Positions 1-12,224 are shown, counted from the stretch's first letter. The stretch is 64,000 nucleotides of DNA from Perilla frutescens (GCA_026008535.1 BRKX01000017.1:7022501-7086500); one strand, 5' to 3'. A program made the numbers and translations. Notes: a model not told the origin generated them from the letters alone.

Positions 1-2
1 CT

Positions 3-752
3 CAAGGTTTTTCTGATGATAATTTGAGACTACTAACTTTTTCTCATAATTTGCCAGGCAGGGCTAGAGATTGGCTATTTGATCTTCCATCTGGTTCGAT
101 CACCACTTGGAATGAGTTGGAAGGACAATTTCTGCGCAAGTTCTTCCCGGAGTCCAGAGCTGCAAATTTGAGAATGGCAATTAGCAGCATAAAGCAGAAG
201 CAAAATGAGAGTTTGGCTGAGTATTGGGAGAGATTCCAGCAATTATGCCGTAAATGTCCAGACCACGGGTTCTCTGAATATCAATTGCTCACTAACTATT
301 TTTACCGTGGTATGTCTACCTTTGACAGGAAAATAGTCGATGCTGCTAGTGAAGTATCACTGACTAACAAAACTCTAGCAGAGGCGAAGCAACTCATCAT
401 CGACATGGTTTCTGGAACTCAGCAATATGAGGATGAAGATGATGACCGATACCGACCTGTGAAGGGAATTGAGCGAGCAGACAGCTCCAGTGTCAATGAG
501 AAGATCGATGCTCTGACTTCTCTGGTTCGAGGTCTAGCTGTAGCACAGACGCAAAACGTCCGTTGTGGCGTGTGTGCAGAAAATGGGCATTATACTGATT
601 CTTGTCCTACATTGCAAGATCCATCAACCGAACATGCATGTTATGGATCCGGAGATGCACAACAAGATTCCTTTAGACGGAGAAAGTATGATCCGTACTC
701 AAACACATATAACCCGGGCTGGAGGGACCACCCAAACTTTGGCTGGAAGTAG
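3..752 (+). pseudogene. gag (capsid/nucleocapsid), Athila-1, partial
   Basis: The frame is open to the left edge, so no start codon is visible. The first part matches retrotransposon gag capsid: a RARDWL motif, then SITTWNELEGQFLRKFFP, then an ESLAEYWERFQQLC segment. Near the end a CCHC zinc knuckle (C-x2-C-x4-H-x4-C, beginning CGVC, about bases 563-605) would bind RNA as nucleocapsid. The frame ends at TAG 750-752 with a second stop (TGA 768-770), after which the same frame runs on into the protease region. The original gag-pol was therefore probably one frame, now broken by two stops. Confidence 0.88.
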
Positions 753-836
753 CCGGATCAGAAGATGCCATGAGTTTTACCTCCGAGGCAACCACGAGGT
801 GGTCAGTATGCCCATACCGACCGTGCTGTACCGAGC

Positions 837-2405
837 ATGAATGACATCATGAAATGTTTAGAGCAGAGCAATGCACTCGTGAACAGTCTAGCACAGAATC
901 AAAAAGCATTCCAGCAGGAGACACAAGCTGCCTTGGGGAGTATGGGCACTCAAATCACCCAACTCGCCACTCAAGTGAACAAGCTACAGTCAAATCAAGG
1001 CAAACTTCCATCTCAAGCTGAAATGAACCCAAAAGGGAATGTTAGCGCTGTCACTTTGCGAAGTGGGAAGGAATTAGCCGAGTTGGAGGCTAAGAAGACA
1101 GAAAGGGAGCCGGAAGAGCACACGAAGGTGCCAAACGAAGAATCCGGAAAAGGAGAAAAACAATATGCCGAGCCTCTTTCACCTAAGGTAAGTATTGAAC
1201 CAAAAATTTCTAATTCTCAATCGCTAACTGTAGCTCCTTTTCCTTCCAGGTTGATCCGAAACAAGAAAGAGGATGATGAAAAGGAGATTCTCGAGTTGTT
1301 CAAGAAGGTAGAAATCAATTTGCCTCTGATTGATGCTATTAAGCAAGTTCCCAGGTACGCAAAATTCTTGAAAGAACTGTGTGCAAAAAAGATGAGGTAT
1401 GGAAAAGATACAAGAATAAAGGTTGGTGAGAATGTTTCTGCTGTTATTCAAAGAAAATTACCACACAAATGTAGGGATCCCGGTATGTTTACTATTCCTT
1501 GCATTATTGGTAATAAGAAGGTTGAGAGAGTCATGCTAGATTTAGGCGCATCCATAAATGTTATGCCTCTGTCTATGTACAAGGAACTGCAATTAGGCCC
1601 TATGAAAGACACTCGTGTTATCATTCAGTTAGCTGATAGGTCTAATGCATATCCTCAAGGTGTGGTTGAAGATGTTCTAGTCAAAGTTAATGAATTGATT
1701 TTTCCTGTGGATTTTTATATAGTTGACATGGGTGATTCCTTCTCTACACATACATCTATGATTCTTTTAGGAAGACCATTCATGAAAACGGCTAGAACTA
1801 AAATTGATGTTGATAAAGGCATGCTTAGCTTTGAATTTGATGGAGATATTGTCACCTTTAATATTTTTGAAGCTATGAAGCATGTTGAGGATCCTGAAGC
1901 TTTATATATGATTGATATTGTTGATCAGTTAGTTGATGATTTTGTTGAGAATCATTTCAGGGAAGACAAGTTGGAGCAGGTATTATTTGGTGGAATGTCT
2001 GATACTGCTGCTATAACAGGAGAAGATGAGGAGATTCGCGATATCATCATGCAGTTGTATGCCACCAGTGAGTTTCCCGATCGGCATCTGTCAAGTAGTA
2101 TGCCCATACCGATCAACTCAGAACCGATTTTGCCATCTGTTGTGAAAGCTCCAGTGCTGGAATTGAAGGTGCTTCCAGAGCATCTTAAATACGTCTTTCT
2201 GGGAGAGAAAGACACGTTGCCTGTCATCGTCAGCAAGGATCTAAGCATGGAGCAAGAAGGAAGGTTGGTTGAGCTTTTGAAAAGGCATAAGGGAGCAATT
2301 GGCTGGACCTTAGCTGATATAAAAGGGATCAGTCCTGATATCTGCATGCACCGGATATTCCTTGAGCCGGATTGCAAGCCATCTAGAGATCCACAAAAGA
2401 AATAG
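837..2405 (+). pseudogene. gag-pol linker and retropepsin (PR), Athila-1
   Basis: The same frame as gag resumes after two stops. The first part is a Gln-rich, probably coiled-coil segment (many Q, L and K). A conserved block (KVEINLPLIDAIKQVPRYAK) precedes the aspartic protease, whose active site reads LDLGASINVMP (Asp-Leu-Gly in place of the usual DSG/DTG, normal for Athila). The flap/C-terminal hallmark ILLGRPFMKTARTKID follows. PR cleaves the Gag-Pol polyprotein. The frame ends at TAG 2403-2405 at the entry to RT. A copy of the element's CGGTATGGGCATACCG-like word falls in the PR-RT linker (2097-2114). Confidence 0.88.
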
Positions 2406-3163
2406 AATCCTGTTATGAAAGAGGTGGTGCTCAAGGAAATCCTTAAACTGTTCCAGTTAGGGATTATCTACCCAATTTCTGACAGCGTTTGGGTCAGTCC
2501 AGTACATGTGGTACCGAAGAAGTCTGTTTCCAGTTGGTCAAGAACGAGAACAATGAGTTGATCCCCATGAGGCTTCAAATAGGTTGGCGCATGTGCATAG
2601 ATTTTCGGAAGCTGAATGATGCTACACGCAAGGACCATTTTCCCTTGCCGTTCATTGATGAGATGCTCGAACGATTGGCGGAAAAATCTTTCTTTTACTT
2701 TCTGGACGGTTACTCAGGCTACTTCCAAATCTTTGTAGCCCAAGAAGATCAAGAAAAGACAACTTTCACATGCCCGTTTGGAACATTCGCCTGTCGGAAA
2801 ATGCCATTTAGTTTATGTAACGCTCCTGGCACCTTCCAATGGTGTATGATGAGTATTTTCTCTGACTTGATTGAAAGCTGTATCGAGATCTTTATGGATG
2901 ATTTTACAGTGCATGGAGACTCCTTTGATCAGTGTTTGGCTAATCTGGACAAGGTCCTGCAGAGGTGCGTTGAAACAGATTTGGTGCTGAATTTTGAAAA
3001 GTGTCACTTTATGGTGAAGCAAGGCATTGTGCTCGGGCATGTTATTTCCGAGAAGGGTATAGAAGTGGATAAGGCGAAAGTTGATTTGATTGTGAAGCTG
3101 CCTTATCCATCTAATGAGAAAGAAATCCGGGCCTTTTTGGGTCATGCGGGTTTCTACAGGTGA
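2406..3163 (+). pseudogene. reverse transcriptase domain, Athila-1
   Basis: RT copies element RNA into cDNA in the cytoplasmic particle. Visible motifs: LFQLGIIYPISDS at the N-terminus, CIDFRKLNDATRKDHFPLPF, FFYFLDGYSGYFQI, FGTFACRKMPFSLCNAPGTFQ, then the catalytic pair in IFMDDFTVHG (FMDD for the usual Y/F-x-DD), and FEKCHFM with LGHVIS. The frame shifts around 2530, between VVPKKS and the KNENNELIP block. A TGA at 3161-3163, after HAGFYR, breaks the join to RNase H. Catalytic aspartates are present but the protein cannot be made intact. Confidence 0.9.
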
Positions 3164-3690
3164 TTTATTCAAGATTTTTCGAAGATTGCGCAGCCTATGA
3201 CAAAATTGCTGCAGAAGGATGCTCCCTTTATTTTCGATGACAAGTGTAAGGAGGCGTTCGATCTTTTGAAAAGTAAGTTGACTTCAGCTCCCATCATTCA
3301 ACCACCGAAATGGGGCCTACCTTTCGAGATCATGTGCGATGCCAGCGACTTTGCTGTCGGTGATGTACTTGGGCAAAAGAGTGGGAAAAATAGCTATGTG
3401 ATATATTATGCATCGAAGACTCTTAATCCCACTCAATGCAATTACACGACGACGGAGAAGGAACTGCTTGATGTGGTTTTTGCTTGTGTAAAATTCCGTT
3501 CTTACCTTGTTGGATAGAAAGTCGTGGTGTATTCTGACCACGCCGCTTTGAAGTATTTGCTCTCCAAAAAGGAATCCAAGTCTCGTCTCATACGGTGGGT
3601 GCTTCTGTTACAAGAATTCGACTTGGAGATCAAGGATAAAAAGGGAGCCGAAAATAATGTTGCTGATCATTTAAGCCGCCTGCTGACAAA
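3164..3690 (+). pseudogene. RT connection and RNase H domain, Athila-1
   Basis: Same frame as RT. It contains the RT/RNase H connection (F-x-DDKCKEAFDLLKSKL) and RNase H: EIMCDASDFAVGDVLGQ (first catalytic Asp), the NYTTTEKELLDVVFA segment (catalytic Glu), VVYSDHAALKYLL (second Asp) and AENNVADHLSRL (third Asp). RNase H degrades the RNA strand during reverse transcription. A TAG at 3515-3517, just before VVYSDHA, interrupts the frame. Confidence 0.88.
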
Positions 3691-5040
3691 ATCCGACAGT
3701 ATGCCCATACCGGATGATTTCCCTGATGAGCTTTTATTGACAGTTACCGGTGTGATTCCTTGGTATGCTGATTTGGTTAATTATTTAACTAATGGGACTG
3801 AGACAGCGAAGAAGAATAAATTGAAGAGCCAAGCAAAATATTTCATATGGGACAACCCCTACTTGTGGAAAACTTGTGCTGATCAAGTAATTAGGCGGTG
3901 CATTCCCGATGACGAGATCCAGTCCATTCTGAATTTTTGCCATGCTCATGCTTGTGGTGGCCACTTTGGACCAAAGAGGACAGCTCGTAAGGTTCTTGAT
4001 TGTGGTTTCTATTGGAAAACTATTTTTAAGGATGCTTATTTCTTCTGTAAGAATTGTGATCGATGCCAACGCACTGGCAATATCTCTTCTCGGAATGAAA
4101 TGCCTCAAGTTCCTATTTTGGTGTGTGAGATTTTTGATGTGTGGGGCATGGACTTCATGGGTCCCTTCCCCATTTCATTCGGAAACTACTACATTCTATT
4201 GGCCGTCGATTATGTCTCCAAGTGGATCGAGGTTAAGCTACTCAGTCTAATGATTCTAAGGCAGTTTCCAGGTTCCTAAAAACCCATATCTTTCATCGGT
4301 TTGGTGTTCCACGTGCTATCATTAGCGATCAAGGCACACACTTTTGTAACCGTACTTTGGAGGCCCTGTTCAAGAAATATGGAGTTCATCACCGAGTTGC
4401 CACAGCCTACGATCCCTAATCCAATGGACAGGCAGAAGTATCTAATCGTGAGATAAAGAGCATTCTTGAGAAAACAGTAAACCCGAATCGCAAAGATTGG
4501 AGTTTGCGTCTGGATGATGCGGTATGGGCATACCGCACAGTTTACATATCGCCTATCGGGATGTCTCCATACCGATCGATTTTTGGGAAGCAGTGCCATC
4601 TACCTATGGAGTTAGAACACAAAGCATTCTGGGCTGTAAAGCAGTGTTGTTTTGATCAAGATGTGGTAGGCCGTGAAAGGAAGCTTCAATTACAAGAGCT
4701 CGAAGAGATTCGATTAGAAGCTTATGACAGTGCTAGCATATATAAGGAGCGTACCAAGTTTCTGCATGATAAGTATATTCGACGAAAGACTTTTGAAATT
4801 GGACAGAAGGTACTACTCTTTAATGCTCGTCTCCGCATCATGCCGGGTAAATTGAAGTCCCGTTGGACGGGACCTTATGAGGTTGTGGGTATCAGTCCTC
4901 ACGGAGCAATGGAGATTCGAAGTCTTAGCACTCACCAGCTTTTGAAGGTCAATGAGCAATTACTCAAGCCGTATTTTGCCGGAATGGAGACACCTACTTT
5001 TGACGGGATCAATCTGGTGACCCCCGTCATTGTTTCGTGA
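3691..5040 (+). pseudogene. integrase, Athila-1
   Basis: An N-terminal HHCC zinc-binding domain is visible (histidines in HAHACGGHFG, cysteines in CKNCDRCQR). The DDE core follows: DVWGMDFMGPFP (first Asp), SDQGTHF in a shifted frame (second Asp), then the SNGQAEVSN segment with the Glu, and VWAYRT. A C-terminal domain follows (RWTGPYEVVGISPHGAMEI). A frameshift lies near 4230-4240 and a TAA at about 4420-4422, so the core is split across two frames. Integrase inserts the cDNA into the host genome. TGA 5038-5040 closes the pol region. Confidence 0.88.
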
Positions 5041-5601
5041 TCATGCTCTCCTCATGTCGAGCCTCAGACATTAAATAAAGGCGCTTCTCGGGAGGCAACC
5101 CGTGTTTCTATTTCATTTTATTTTTGTTTTTCTGCCATTTCATTTTTGAGTTCGTAATTTTTTTTTTTAGTTCGTTCTATTTCGTTTTTTTATTTCTCTG
5201 TTTCTTTTTCTTTCATTTTTTTTTCTTTTTTTTCATTTTTAATATATATATATATAACATAATAATAATAATACAAAAAAAACAGTCTTTTGTTTTTCAT
5301 TGATTTTATTTAATTTATTTTATTTTATTTTTCTTTGTTTTTTTTAGTGTTTCGTTTTTTTTTTCTTTTCTTTACTTAGTTTTTTTTTATATTCTTTTTT
5401 TATTTTTCTTTTTTTTCATTTTTCAATTTATAAAAAATAAAAAAATAAAAAAAAGAAAGAGAGAAGGGTAAAAAGCGACGTGCATTGAAGAGAAAATAGG
5501 AGTTTTGAGTTATTTTTTTTAGATGGGGTTGTATAATTTTGAATCCATTCCTCTTTGGGATTTTAATTTTTCCATATAGATTAATTTATCCCAATCCCTA
5601 A
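5041..5601. other. T-rich noncoding spacer of Athila-1
   Basis: Very T-rich DNA with homopolymer runs and a short (TA) tract near 5240-5256. I see no coding frame. It lies between pol and the ORF1-like gene, where Athila elements have noncoding DNA. Confidence 0.6.
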
Positions 5602-5809
5602 TTGGTATCAACTTTATCCCCCCAATATAATCCCCCTATTTTTCTTTCTTCTTTTGCAAGTCACACAGCGGCTCTCTCTCTCGTCTTCTCTTCAAGTCGC
5701 CAACAACCGAGACCAACACCACCGCTCCACCGCCGTCTTTTCTTCTCTCTTCTTCTCTCCCACCGCCATATTGAAGGCCGACCGCCGCTGCACACACCCA
5801 CCACCAGTC

Positions 5810-7199
5810 ATGGGTCAGAAACGGAAGAGGCCTCCTCAGACCCGCGCCGCCGTCGTTGGGTGCGAGACAGACGACACCGCGCCACCCCGAACTCGCGCCG
5901 CCGCCGCTGCGCCATCACCGCCTCACCCCAGACCGCCAGCGACTGCAGCAACCTCCACAAGAGCAGCCACCTTCACATCCCGTCACGCTGCTGCGCGAGA
6001 GGCCGACACCGCCACGCTGTCACAGCCGCTTTCCGCCACTGCCAGGTCGTCGGCGACCAGGCCACCGACGTCCCCTCCCGCTGCCGTACCCTCTCCACGT
6101 CGGACTCGATTCCAGTCAGCCCCTACGCCTACCCCTTCGACTCGTACGACCCCGTCACAGCCACCGTCTGTTTCTTTTTAATGGACTTCATCACTGCCTC
6201 CGTTTCGTCCTGATGAAGAGATACGTAAAGTTCTCGATTAAATCGAGAACGCACTCTACTTGGTCCTCGTCTTTTTGATTGGTCGGATATTGAAGTTCTT
6301 GGTGTTAATGAAGCTATTCATGATTATTTTCGGAATATTGGGTGGGATATGTTGCTTGAGAATGATTGCCCAGTTTTCAATATGTTGAGTTTTGAATTTC
6401 TGTCTACATTTGCATTTGATTCGACTAAGGGGCTTTCTGATTCACATGCGATTGTATTTCGTCTAAAGGGCTAGAATTTTCATTTGTCAGTTAATGCCTT
6501 GAATGTCTTGCTTGGAGTTGAATCTGACAAGTCATTGCTTGATGAGTGGTATGAGTTTGCTGCATGTGATGTTCCGCATTCTTTTTATGTGTCTATTGCT
6601 GATCGTTGGCGTGAGATGTCAATTGAGGATGATTATGTGCCACGAGTGTCTAGAAGTGCTAATTTAAGAGATGCTGGTTTGAGACTGGCCATAGGTTTGT
6701 GTCTTATAAATTCTTTGGTCGTTCTGATGCGATGAATATTGTGACGAAAAAAGAAATCTTCATTTTACATAGCATGCTTTGGAAAAGAAAATTGAATTTT
6801 GGGTTTTGGCTTGCACAACAATGGCAATTTAGTGCTAATCATTTTACTGCAAAAGTTCCTTTAGGGAGCTTCATCACTCTTTTAGCCCAAAAATTGCATG
6901 TTGATATTGACAGAGTCATTCACATTCCCATTTCCTATTTTACTTTACATGACCTTCGTGCTATGCAGTTGCTTTTTGTTAACGCCGAAGGCAATTATCA
7001 GTTGTCTAGACCGAGTGTCTCTGGCCCGAGTCATTCTTCTAGTGCAGGTACTTCTTCTAGCGCCGGCCCTTCCCTTGTTGAGATCCAGAAGCTATTCGAG
7101 CGCTTTACTCGTCGGATTATGGACCGCCTTGATGATCTCCATGACCGCCTCGAGGTTGTGGAACAAGCCGTCGCCCACTTCTCCATGTCTTCCTCCTAG
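5810..7199 (+). pseudogene. Athila ORF1-like gene downstream of pol (often called env-like), broken
   Basis: A candidate start at 5810 opens a Pro/Ala/Arg-rich, GC-rich N-terminal segment (MGQKRKRPPQ, with a basic NLS-like run). This stops at 6179-6181. The conserved part resumes in another frame from about 6240 (IGWDMLLE, SFEFLSTFAFD), has a TAG near 6472, continues from 6484 (LNVLLGVESDKSLLDEW), shifts again near 6690, and ends at 7199 after a Ser-rich linker and a likely coiled coil (LFERFTRRIMDRLDDLHDRLEVVEQ). The FEFLSTF...LLG pattern matches the family known from Arabidopsis Athila as ORF-1. Its biochemical role is unknown and I see no convincing envelope features such as a signal peptide. 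Confidence 0.7.
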
Positions 7200-8620
7200 T
7201 GACCACACAGTTTGCATTTTCTTCTCTTTGTATAGTTTTTTTTTCTTTTCTTTTATGCTTTTCTATTTTTCTTTTGGGTCGCTCTCCTCTTTTGCACAGT
7301 GAGGACACTGTAGTATCTAAGTGTGGGGGGGAGAGTTAGTTTTTGCCTTTTCTTTTCATAAAAAAAAAAGAGTTTTATGTGGTTTTTAGTGTGTCAAGTC
7401 ATTGGCTTACTTGAGATGGATTGCATGATAAGAAAGAGCATGATATGGGATTGGTCTTGAGTGGATGGTTTATCTCTTGTGATTAAAGTGTGCACATGCT
7501 TGTATGTATTCTTGAATGAGGAAATCTGCAAAATTTAATCAAATTTGTTGAAGCTTACTATATTGTGAGAATTGAGCCTGATGAGCATTATATATGAGAA
7601 AGCTCGATTTATTTTCTTGCTGAGTGTATCATACTTGCATGTTGGATTTCTGATTTGCCCAGTTGCCATAATCACGCCGTTTTTGAGTTTCTTTGCATGA
7701 AAATGATTAAGGCATTTAGGATTACCCATTACTTTGGCTTAAAAAATTATGCATGACCTTCATTATCCATTAATGAGCTCGTTGTGCCTAATCCATTTAT
7801 TTTTGATGATAAATAGCCACTAAATAATTAAGCCTTAGCCTTTTGGCCTGCTCTTGTCCCTTGAAAGCATGTAAGTGTATTTTTGGGTTTGAAATGAGTT
7901 TAAAGTCTGCTTGAAGATCAATGTGTTGGAGAGTTAATGAATTTGTATATGTCTCTGTTCTATTCCAAGAAAAAAAAAGAAAAAAAAAGAGAAGAAAAAA
8001 TGAGAAAAAAAATAAGGAATAGGACGAGCATGAAAAAAAAAGGGTTATGCTCAATTGTTGTCATTTATTTGGTTGCCCTGTATTATTGAAAGCCAACACT
8101 CAATTGGTTTTCGTTGATTTATTTGGGAAGTTGCATACGAATTTGGTGAATGCATTTGATATGCTTACATGTTTTCAATTATTTGAGCCATTTCATCCTT
8201 TTTTATCCTACCTATGCACCCTAGCCCCGCTACAACCAGTGCAAAAAAATCTTTTGATTTGTGTATAGATCTCATTTGCATGGTAGAGATTTTGACATAT
8301 GGGAAAATTTATGTTTGAAAGCATCAAGTTATGATTTGTGTGAATTATATTCTGTCCATATCTTCTATTGAGAGAAATTGAGTGACCTTTGTGAGGCAGG
8401 ATTGGTTTTGCATGTTTTTGACTTGAATGAAAAGCATGTGTACAGTTTTATGAAACAAGAGATTGGTTTGTGGACTGTGGATGATTATATCTTGTCTCTG
8501 ACTTTGATTGTTTTCCATTGAAGGTTGCCAATGATTGTCGTGTCGTCTTTGAGTTTTTCTTGAGTCTTTCGTTTGTTCAGTGTTGCTCGAGGACGGGCAT
8601 TGTCTAAGTGTGGGGGGGTT
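7200..8620 (+). other. Athila-1 3' noncoding region with two polypurine-tract-like sites
   Basis: No sustained coding frame. Two sites share the context GAGGAC...TCTAAGTGTGGGGGGG: one at about 7301-7332 and one at 8590-8618. The second sits directly before the LTR (TGATTAGG at 8621) and is the functional-looking PPT, the primer for plus-strand DNA synthesis. Confidence 0.65.
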
Positions 8621-9982
8621 TGATTAGGTTGTTATTTCGTATATATGTTGAGTCATTTTTGGTGTATTTTTGCGTAGTTACTCACCCCTTGGTCAAGTTT
8701 TGTGGAAAAATTGTGTCTTGTGGTTGATTTCAGGTGGTTGACATGGAAGTGAAGGTATTGGCATTGTTTTGGAGGGTTTGGACACAATTAGATTGAAGAA
8801 AGCTGAAGAGTCTGGAAAGCAGTCGGTATGGGCATACCGACTAGTGGACTGGGCGAATATTTGGACTGGAAATAGTGGATATCCATCAGCTGTGGGCCAT
8901 GGACGATTTTGGGCTATTTTTATTACTGTTGGACTTTATTTTTATTATTTTCCTAGTTGGATTAGGATTAGATTTCTTTTATTTATTAATTAGTTAAGGA
9001 TTTGGATAAAAGAATTCTAGATAGAGTAGGACTCTAATATATCAATATCCATTGCAATACAATAATTTTAATCGCCAGATACAGAAAAAAAGACGCCAGG
9101 AACGAATTCTCTCTCTGCAGTACACGATTTCATTCAATGTTCATTCTTCTTTTCATATTTTCTTCTTTTCAATTAATTTCTGAATTGCAATTCCAAGTAT
9201 GAATTCAAGCTAAACGTGTTCTATTCCGATGAAGATTAAGAAATCCCTGGTATAATTATTCTGTGAGATCTAAATGTTCTTTTTGCTTTAATTAATTTCA
9301 TGTATCTGTGATTCTCTGCATTTAAAGTTGTTAATTGTTTCGATTCTGCTAGGTAGTTGCAAATATTTGGTAGGTCGGAATTAATTAGTAGCCAATTAAA
9401 TCGGCCATCCGTAATTGTGGTTTAGGTTTAATTAGTGGTACAACGATTCTTCAGAATCGAGAGAAGATCAGTCTTAATTCGACAGTCCTGTGTCAGAGTC
9501 TGTTGGTTTTGAATCAGGTTTCTCTAGTGCATAAAGATGTCGGCTCATTAAATCTATAGAGTGTCTCTTACGGTTGTCAGTCGATTAGGGAAATAATTAG
9601 TGAAGTGTCTTCCTAATTATCGAGAAGCTAAAGAGAAATTAGGCTGCGTCAGTAAGTGTCTTCGGTGGCTATAACTGGTTTGTATGCATTAATTGGAATT
9701 ATCTTTGCATCGATGATCGGAATAATTAAGCTAGGGTGGAGTTAATTGGAAGCCGGAATACCTTAAAATCTGTTAAGAAATTTACATTTATTTAATTGTT
9801 TTTACATTTGGTTTTTACATTATAATCAAGATATTCGTGTGGAAAGTTGGTTTCTGCAAACTGAAGGTTCGAATAGTTCTCACCGGTCCTTTGGGAGATG
9901 ATCTTGCTTGCTACTATTCTGGGTAGTTTGGGCATACCGACTGCGTGTCGGATTATTTTTGGTGAAAAACGACACACCAACA
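8621..9982 (+). repeat. 3' LTR of Athila-1
   Basis: It starts TGATTAGG immediately after the PPT and ends in CACACCAACA, consistent with TG...CA. An AT-rich promoter-like stretch lies near 9030-9060. The 5' LTR is outside the window, so the exact end and the target duplication cannot be checked. Two copies of the element's palindromic word lie in it (8821-8842 and 9926-9942). Confidence 0.7.
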
Positions 9983-11257
9983 ACTCATACTTATCAGTCC
10001 CAACTGTTCACTAAGACTTTAGGTGCTATTTTCCAGCTTTACAAGATTTTAGATCTCTCTCGATCTTCAAGAAGGCAGTTTTGAATCTGTTATCAACTGG
10101 GAGTGCTCCTTTAGCTTGAGTTGAGTGGTTGATCTTTGAAGAACTGAACTGAGAAGCTTTGCTCTGGCTGGAATTCTGCGTCAGCTAGCTGCTTGCTTGA
10201 GACTTGAAGCACGCCTTCTCAATTGGGACTTTTCGCTTGGGAGATTTAAGTTCTGAGCTGTAGGGGGAAAAAGAAAGCTCACTTTGTAAAATATCAAAAG
10301 TTAGTTTTGTGAAAGTCTTAGCGAAAAAGTCTTGCTTGAAAGTCCTTTTTGAAAGTCCTAGCCAAAATTGTGTTCACTCTCTTTATATAGATTAGTGATC
10401 TTTTGACCGTTTTGATTGGTGAATCTATTGAATTCACTGGCGGCAGTTTAATGTTTGTAGTCGTTTGAAGCTTTAAATGAGCTAGCTATTTGACTTTAAT
10501 GACTTATCCTCCAAGATCATCAGGATCTTTCAAAGATTTCCTGCCAAGATCTTCATGGACTGCTTGTCAGAGAGAGCAGGTATTTTGGCTATCAGTTTTG
10601 GACAATCAGCTAATGGGCTTTCAGCTGTCTCGACTTTCAGCTCTGAGATTGTCCAGTTGGTAGTTTCTCAGCTGCCTTAAGCTTCAATCCTGAGATAGTC
10701 CAGTATAGCTGCCTTGGCAGCTTAGCTTCAAAAGCTTTCAGTTCTGGACTACCAGTCGGCTGCTTGTTTGAGCTTTCCTTTCATTGAACTGATTTAAGGT
10801 CAGTTCAGTATTGGCTCAAAGCTTTTAGAGCTTTTCTTCCAGCAAACTGATCTTTGATCAGTTTGGGGTTGGCTCTTTATAACTGATTGATCTTTGATCA
10901 GTTCAATTTCAGCTTTCAAGCTAGTTCTGCTCTCATCAGTCTTTCTTAGCTTTCATCTAGACTGATGATTACTCATTTGTGGATGCCTACCATTCTCTAA
11001 AGTTCTCTTCCCCTATAACTTTTCTTAAGTTTTGAAGAGTTGACTATGACTGGTCTGATCGAGGCATCCTTTTAAGCTGGTTGACCATGCTTCAAAATAG
11101 CTGACTCTCATTCCAGCTAGACTGTTGTCTGAAGTCTTACTTGGTCTTTACCCCTAATTTTCAGCTTTAAATAACCTGCATTTTTTCATTAAATCATCAC
11201 ATATGTTTTGACATTTCATCAAAACCATGAGTTGGGCTATGATAGTTTTTCCCAACA
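9983..11257 (-). repeat. Copia-type LTR-like fragment, minus orientation
   Basis: Read on the minus strand it begins TGTTGGGAAAAACTATCA and continues with TTTTGATGAAATGTCAAAA. The same opening pattern (TGTTAGAAAAAACTATCA, TTTTGATGAGATGTCAAAA) occurs at the LTR-like insertion inside the Harbinger (43870-45884), so the two are related. The left end is missing, apparently where the Athila-1 LTR abuts. It contains inverted words such as CTGATCTTTGATCAG (10846-10860) and a TATA-like CTTTATATAG near 10380. No coding frame is seen. Confidence 0.5.
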
Positions 11258-12076
11258 ATTTTCCCAACAACTAAACACTCTTTGTCTTCATTCAACACTA
11301 AGTTAGAATTTTTCTAACTCACTCCTCCTCCACAACCTCATTTTTGGAGGCTCTTTGAGTCCTCATCATTCTTTTATACTTGTGTTGTTGGCACATTCTT
11401 CCTTTTTTATTTTTAAATTTTATTTTGTTGTGCTAACAACAACTCCACCACATCCGCCCCATGTATTATTTTATTTTTTGGATCCACATTCATCCCTCAC
11501 CCATTTTCTTCTATCTCACCATGCATTTATCAATTCATAGAAAATAGAAAATCCAAGAAAGAGACAATTTAGGCACAACGGGGTTCACAAGGGATTCATG
11601 CACTTTGGACAGTATATGGGTATATGGCTATAGAAAAGATGGCTGAAGATCATTTCCTTAATTCCAAACACAAACCATCTTGAGTGAGAAGTCATGCAAG
11701 TTCTAGAGATATAAATACATGTTCGATCAACACGCCCAAATAAAAGATGGGTTGAACACCTCACAGGAACAAAAGCTCATGGCTCAACATTGGTCATACT
11801 CAAGCTTGCCAAACTCATCAACATATGCACGTTCAACTCTAGACCATGAAGTTCTAATCAAACTCATTCTCGTTCTTTCAATCAAAATCACCAAATCATG
11901 AATTAATGCACACAATTTAATCAAGTTCCACAAAAATAAATAAGATCAAACGCAGATAAGCTCAAAACTTCTTCCAAGGCAACTAAAACAACTAAGACCA
12001 CACAAAAAAACTAACTAAGAAAGCAGATAAATAAAAACGATCTAGACACCTTAAGTGCATATTCCTCCAAGCTTAT
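11258..12076. other. unassigned noncoding DNA
   Basis: AT-rich, with no coding frame I can support. By position it may be the 3' noncoding end of the minus-strand Athila-3, but I find no polypurine tract or LTR start on the minus strand, so that LTR seems lost or diverged. Confidence 0.4.
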
Positions 12077-12224
12077 TCAACACTCACAGGAAGAATAAGT
12101 TTGAAAAGAAGACGTAAAGGTGTCTGGACCACTCATAGCATGTTTAGGAAGACGGGGGTGGTCGTTACGGTGGATACCCATATGGCATGTACGGGTACAA
12201 GTGTGAGGACATCTGATGCTGGGG

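Larger units (their letters stand above)
1..9982 (+). mobile_element. Athila-1: Ty3/gypsy (Athila-type) retrotransposon, 5' end outside window
   Basis: Order on the plus strand is gag with zinc knuckle, aspartic protease, reverse transcriptase, RNase H, integrase, a T-rich spacer, an Athila ORF1-like gene, a long 3' noncoding region with polypurine tracts, and a 3' LTR (8621-9982). Pol order PR-RT-RH-IN is diagnostic of Ty3/gypsy, and an extra gene after integrase is typical of the Athila lineage. The 5' LTR, PBS and gag start lie left of the window. Coding regions contain several in-frame stops and at least two frameshifts, so the copy is not autonomous. Its LTR appears to abut older LTR-like DNA from 9983. 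Confidence 0.9.

Noticed and set aside
565..840. Separate 91-aa frame overlapping the end of gag
   Set aside because: It overlaps the gag zinc-knuckle frame in another phase and has no family features; a shadow frame.
5602..6278. Three overlapping open frames in the GC-rich start of the Athila-1 ORF1-like region
   Set aside because: Only the frame with MGQKRKRPPQ leads toward the conserved ORF1 region; the others are open because of GC-rich, Pro/Arg/His-coding composition.
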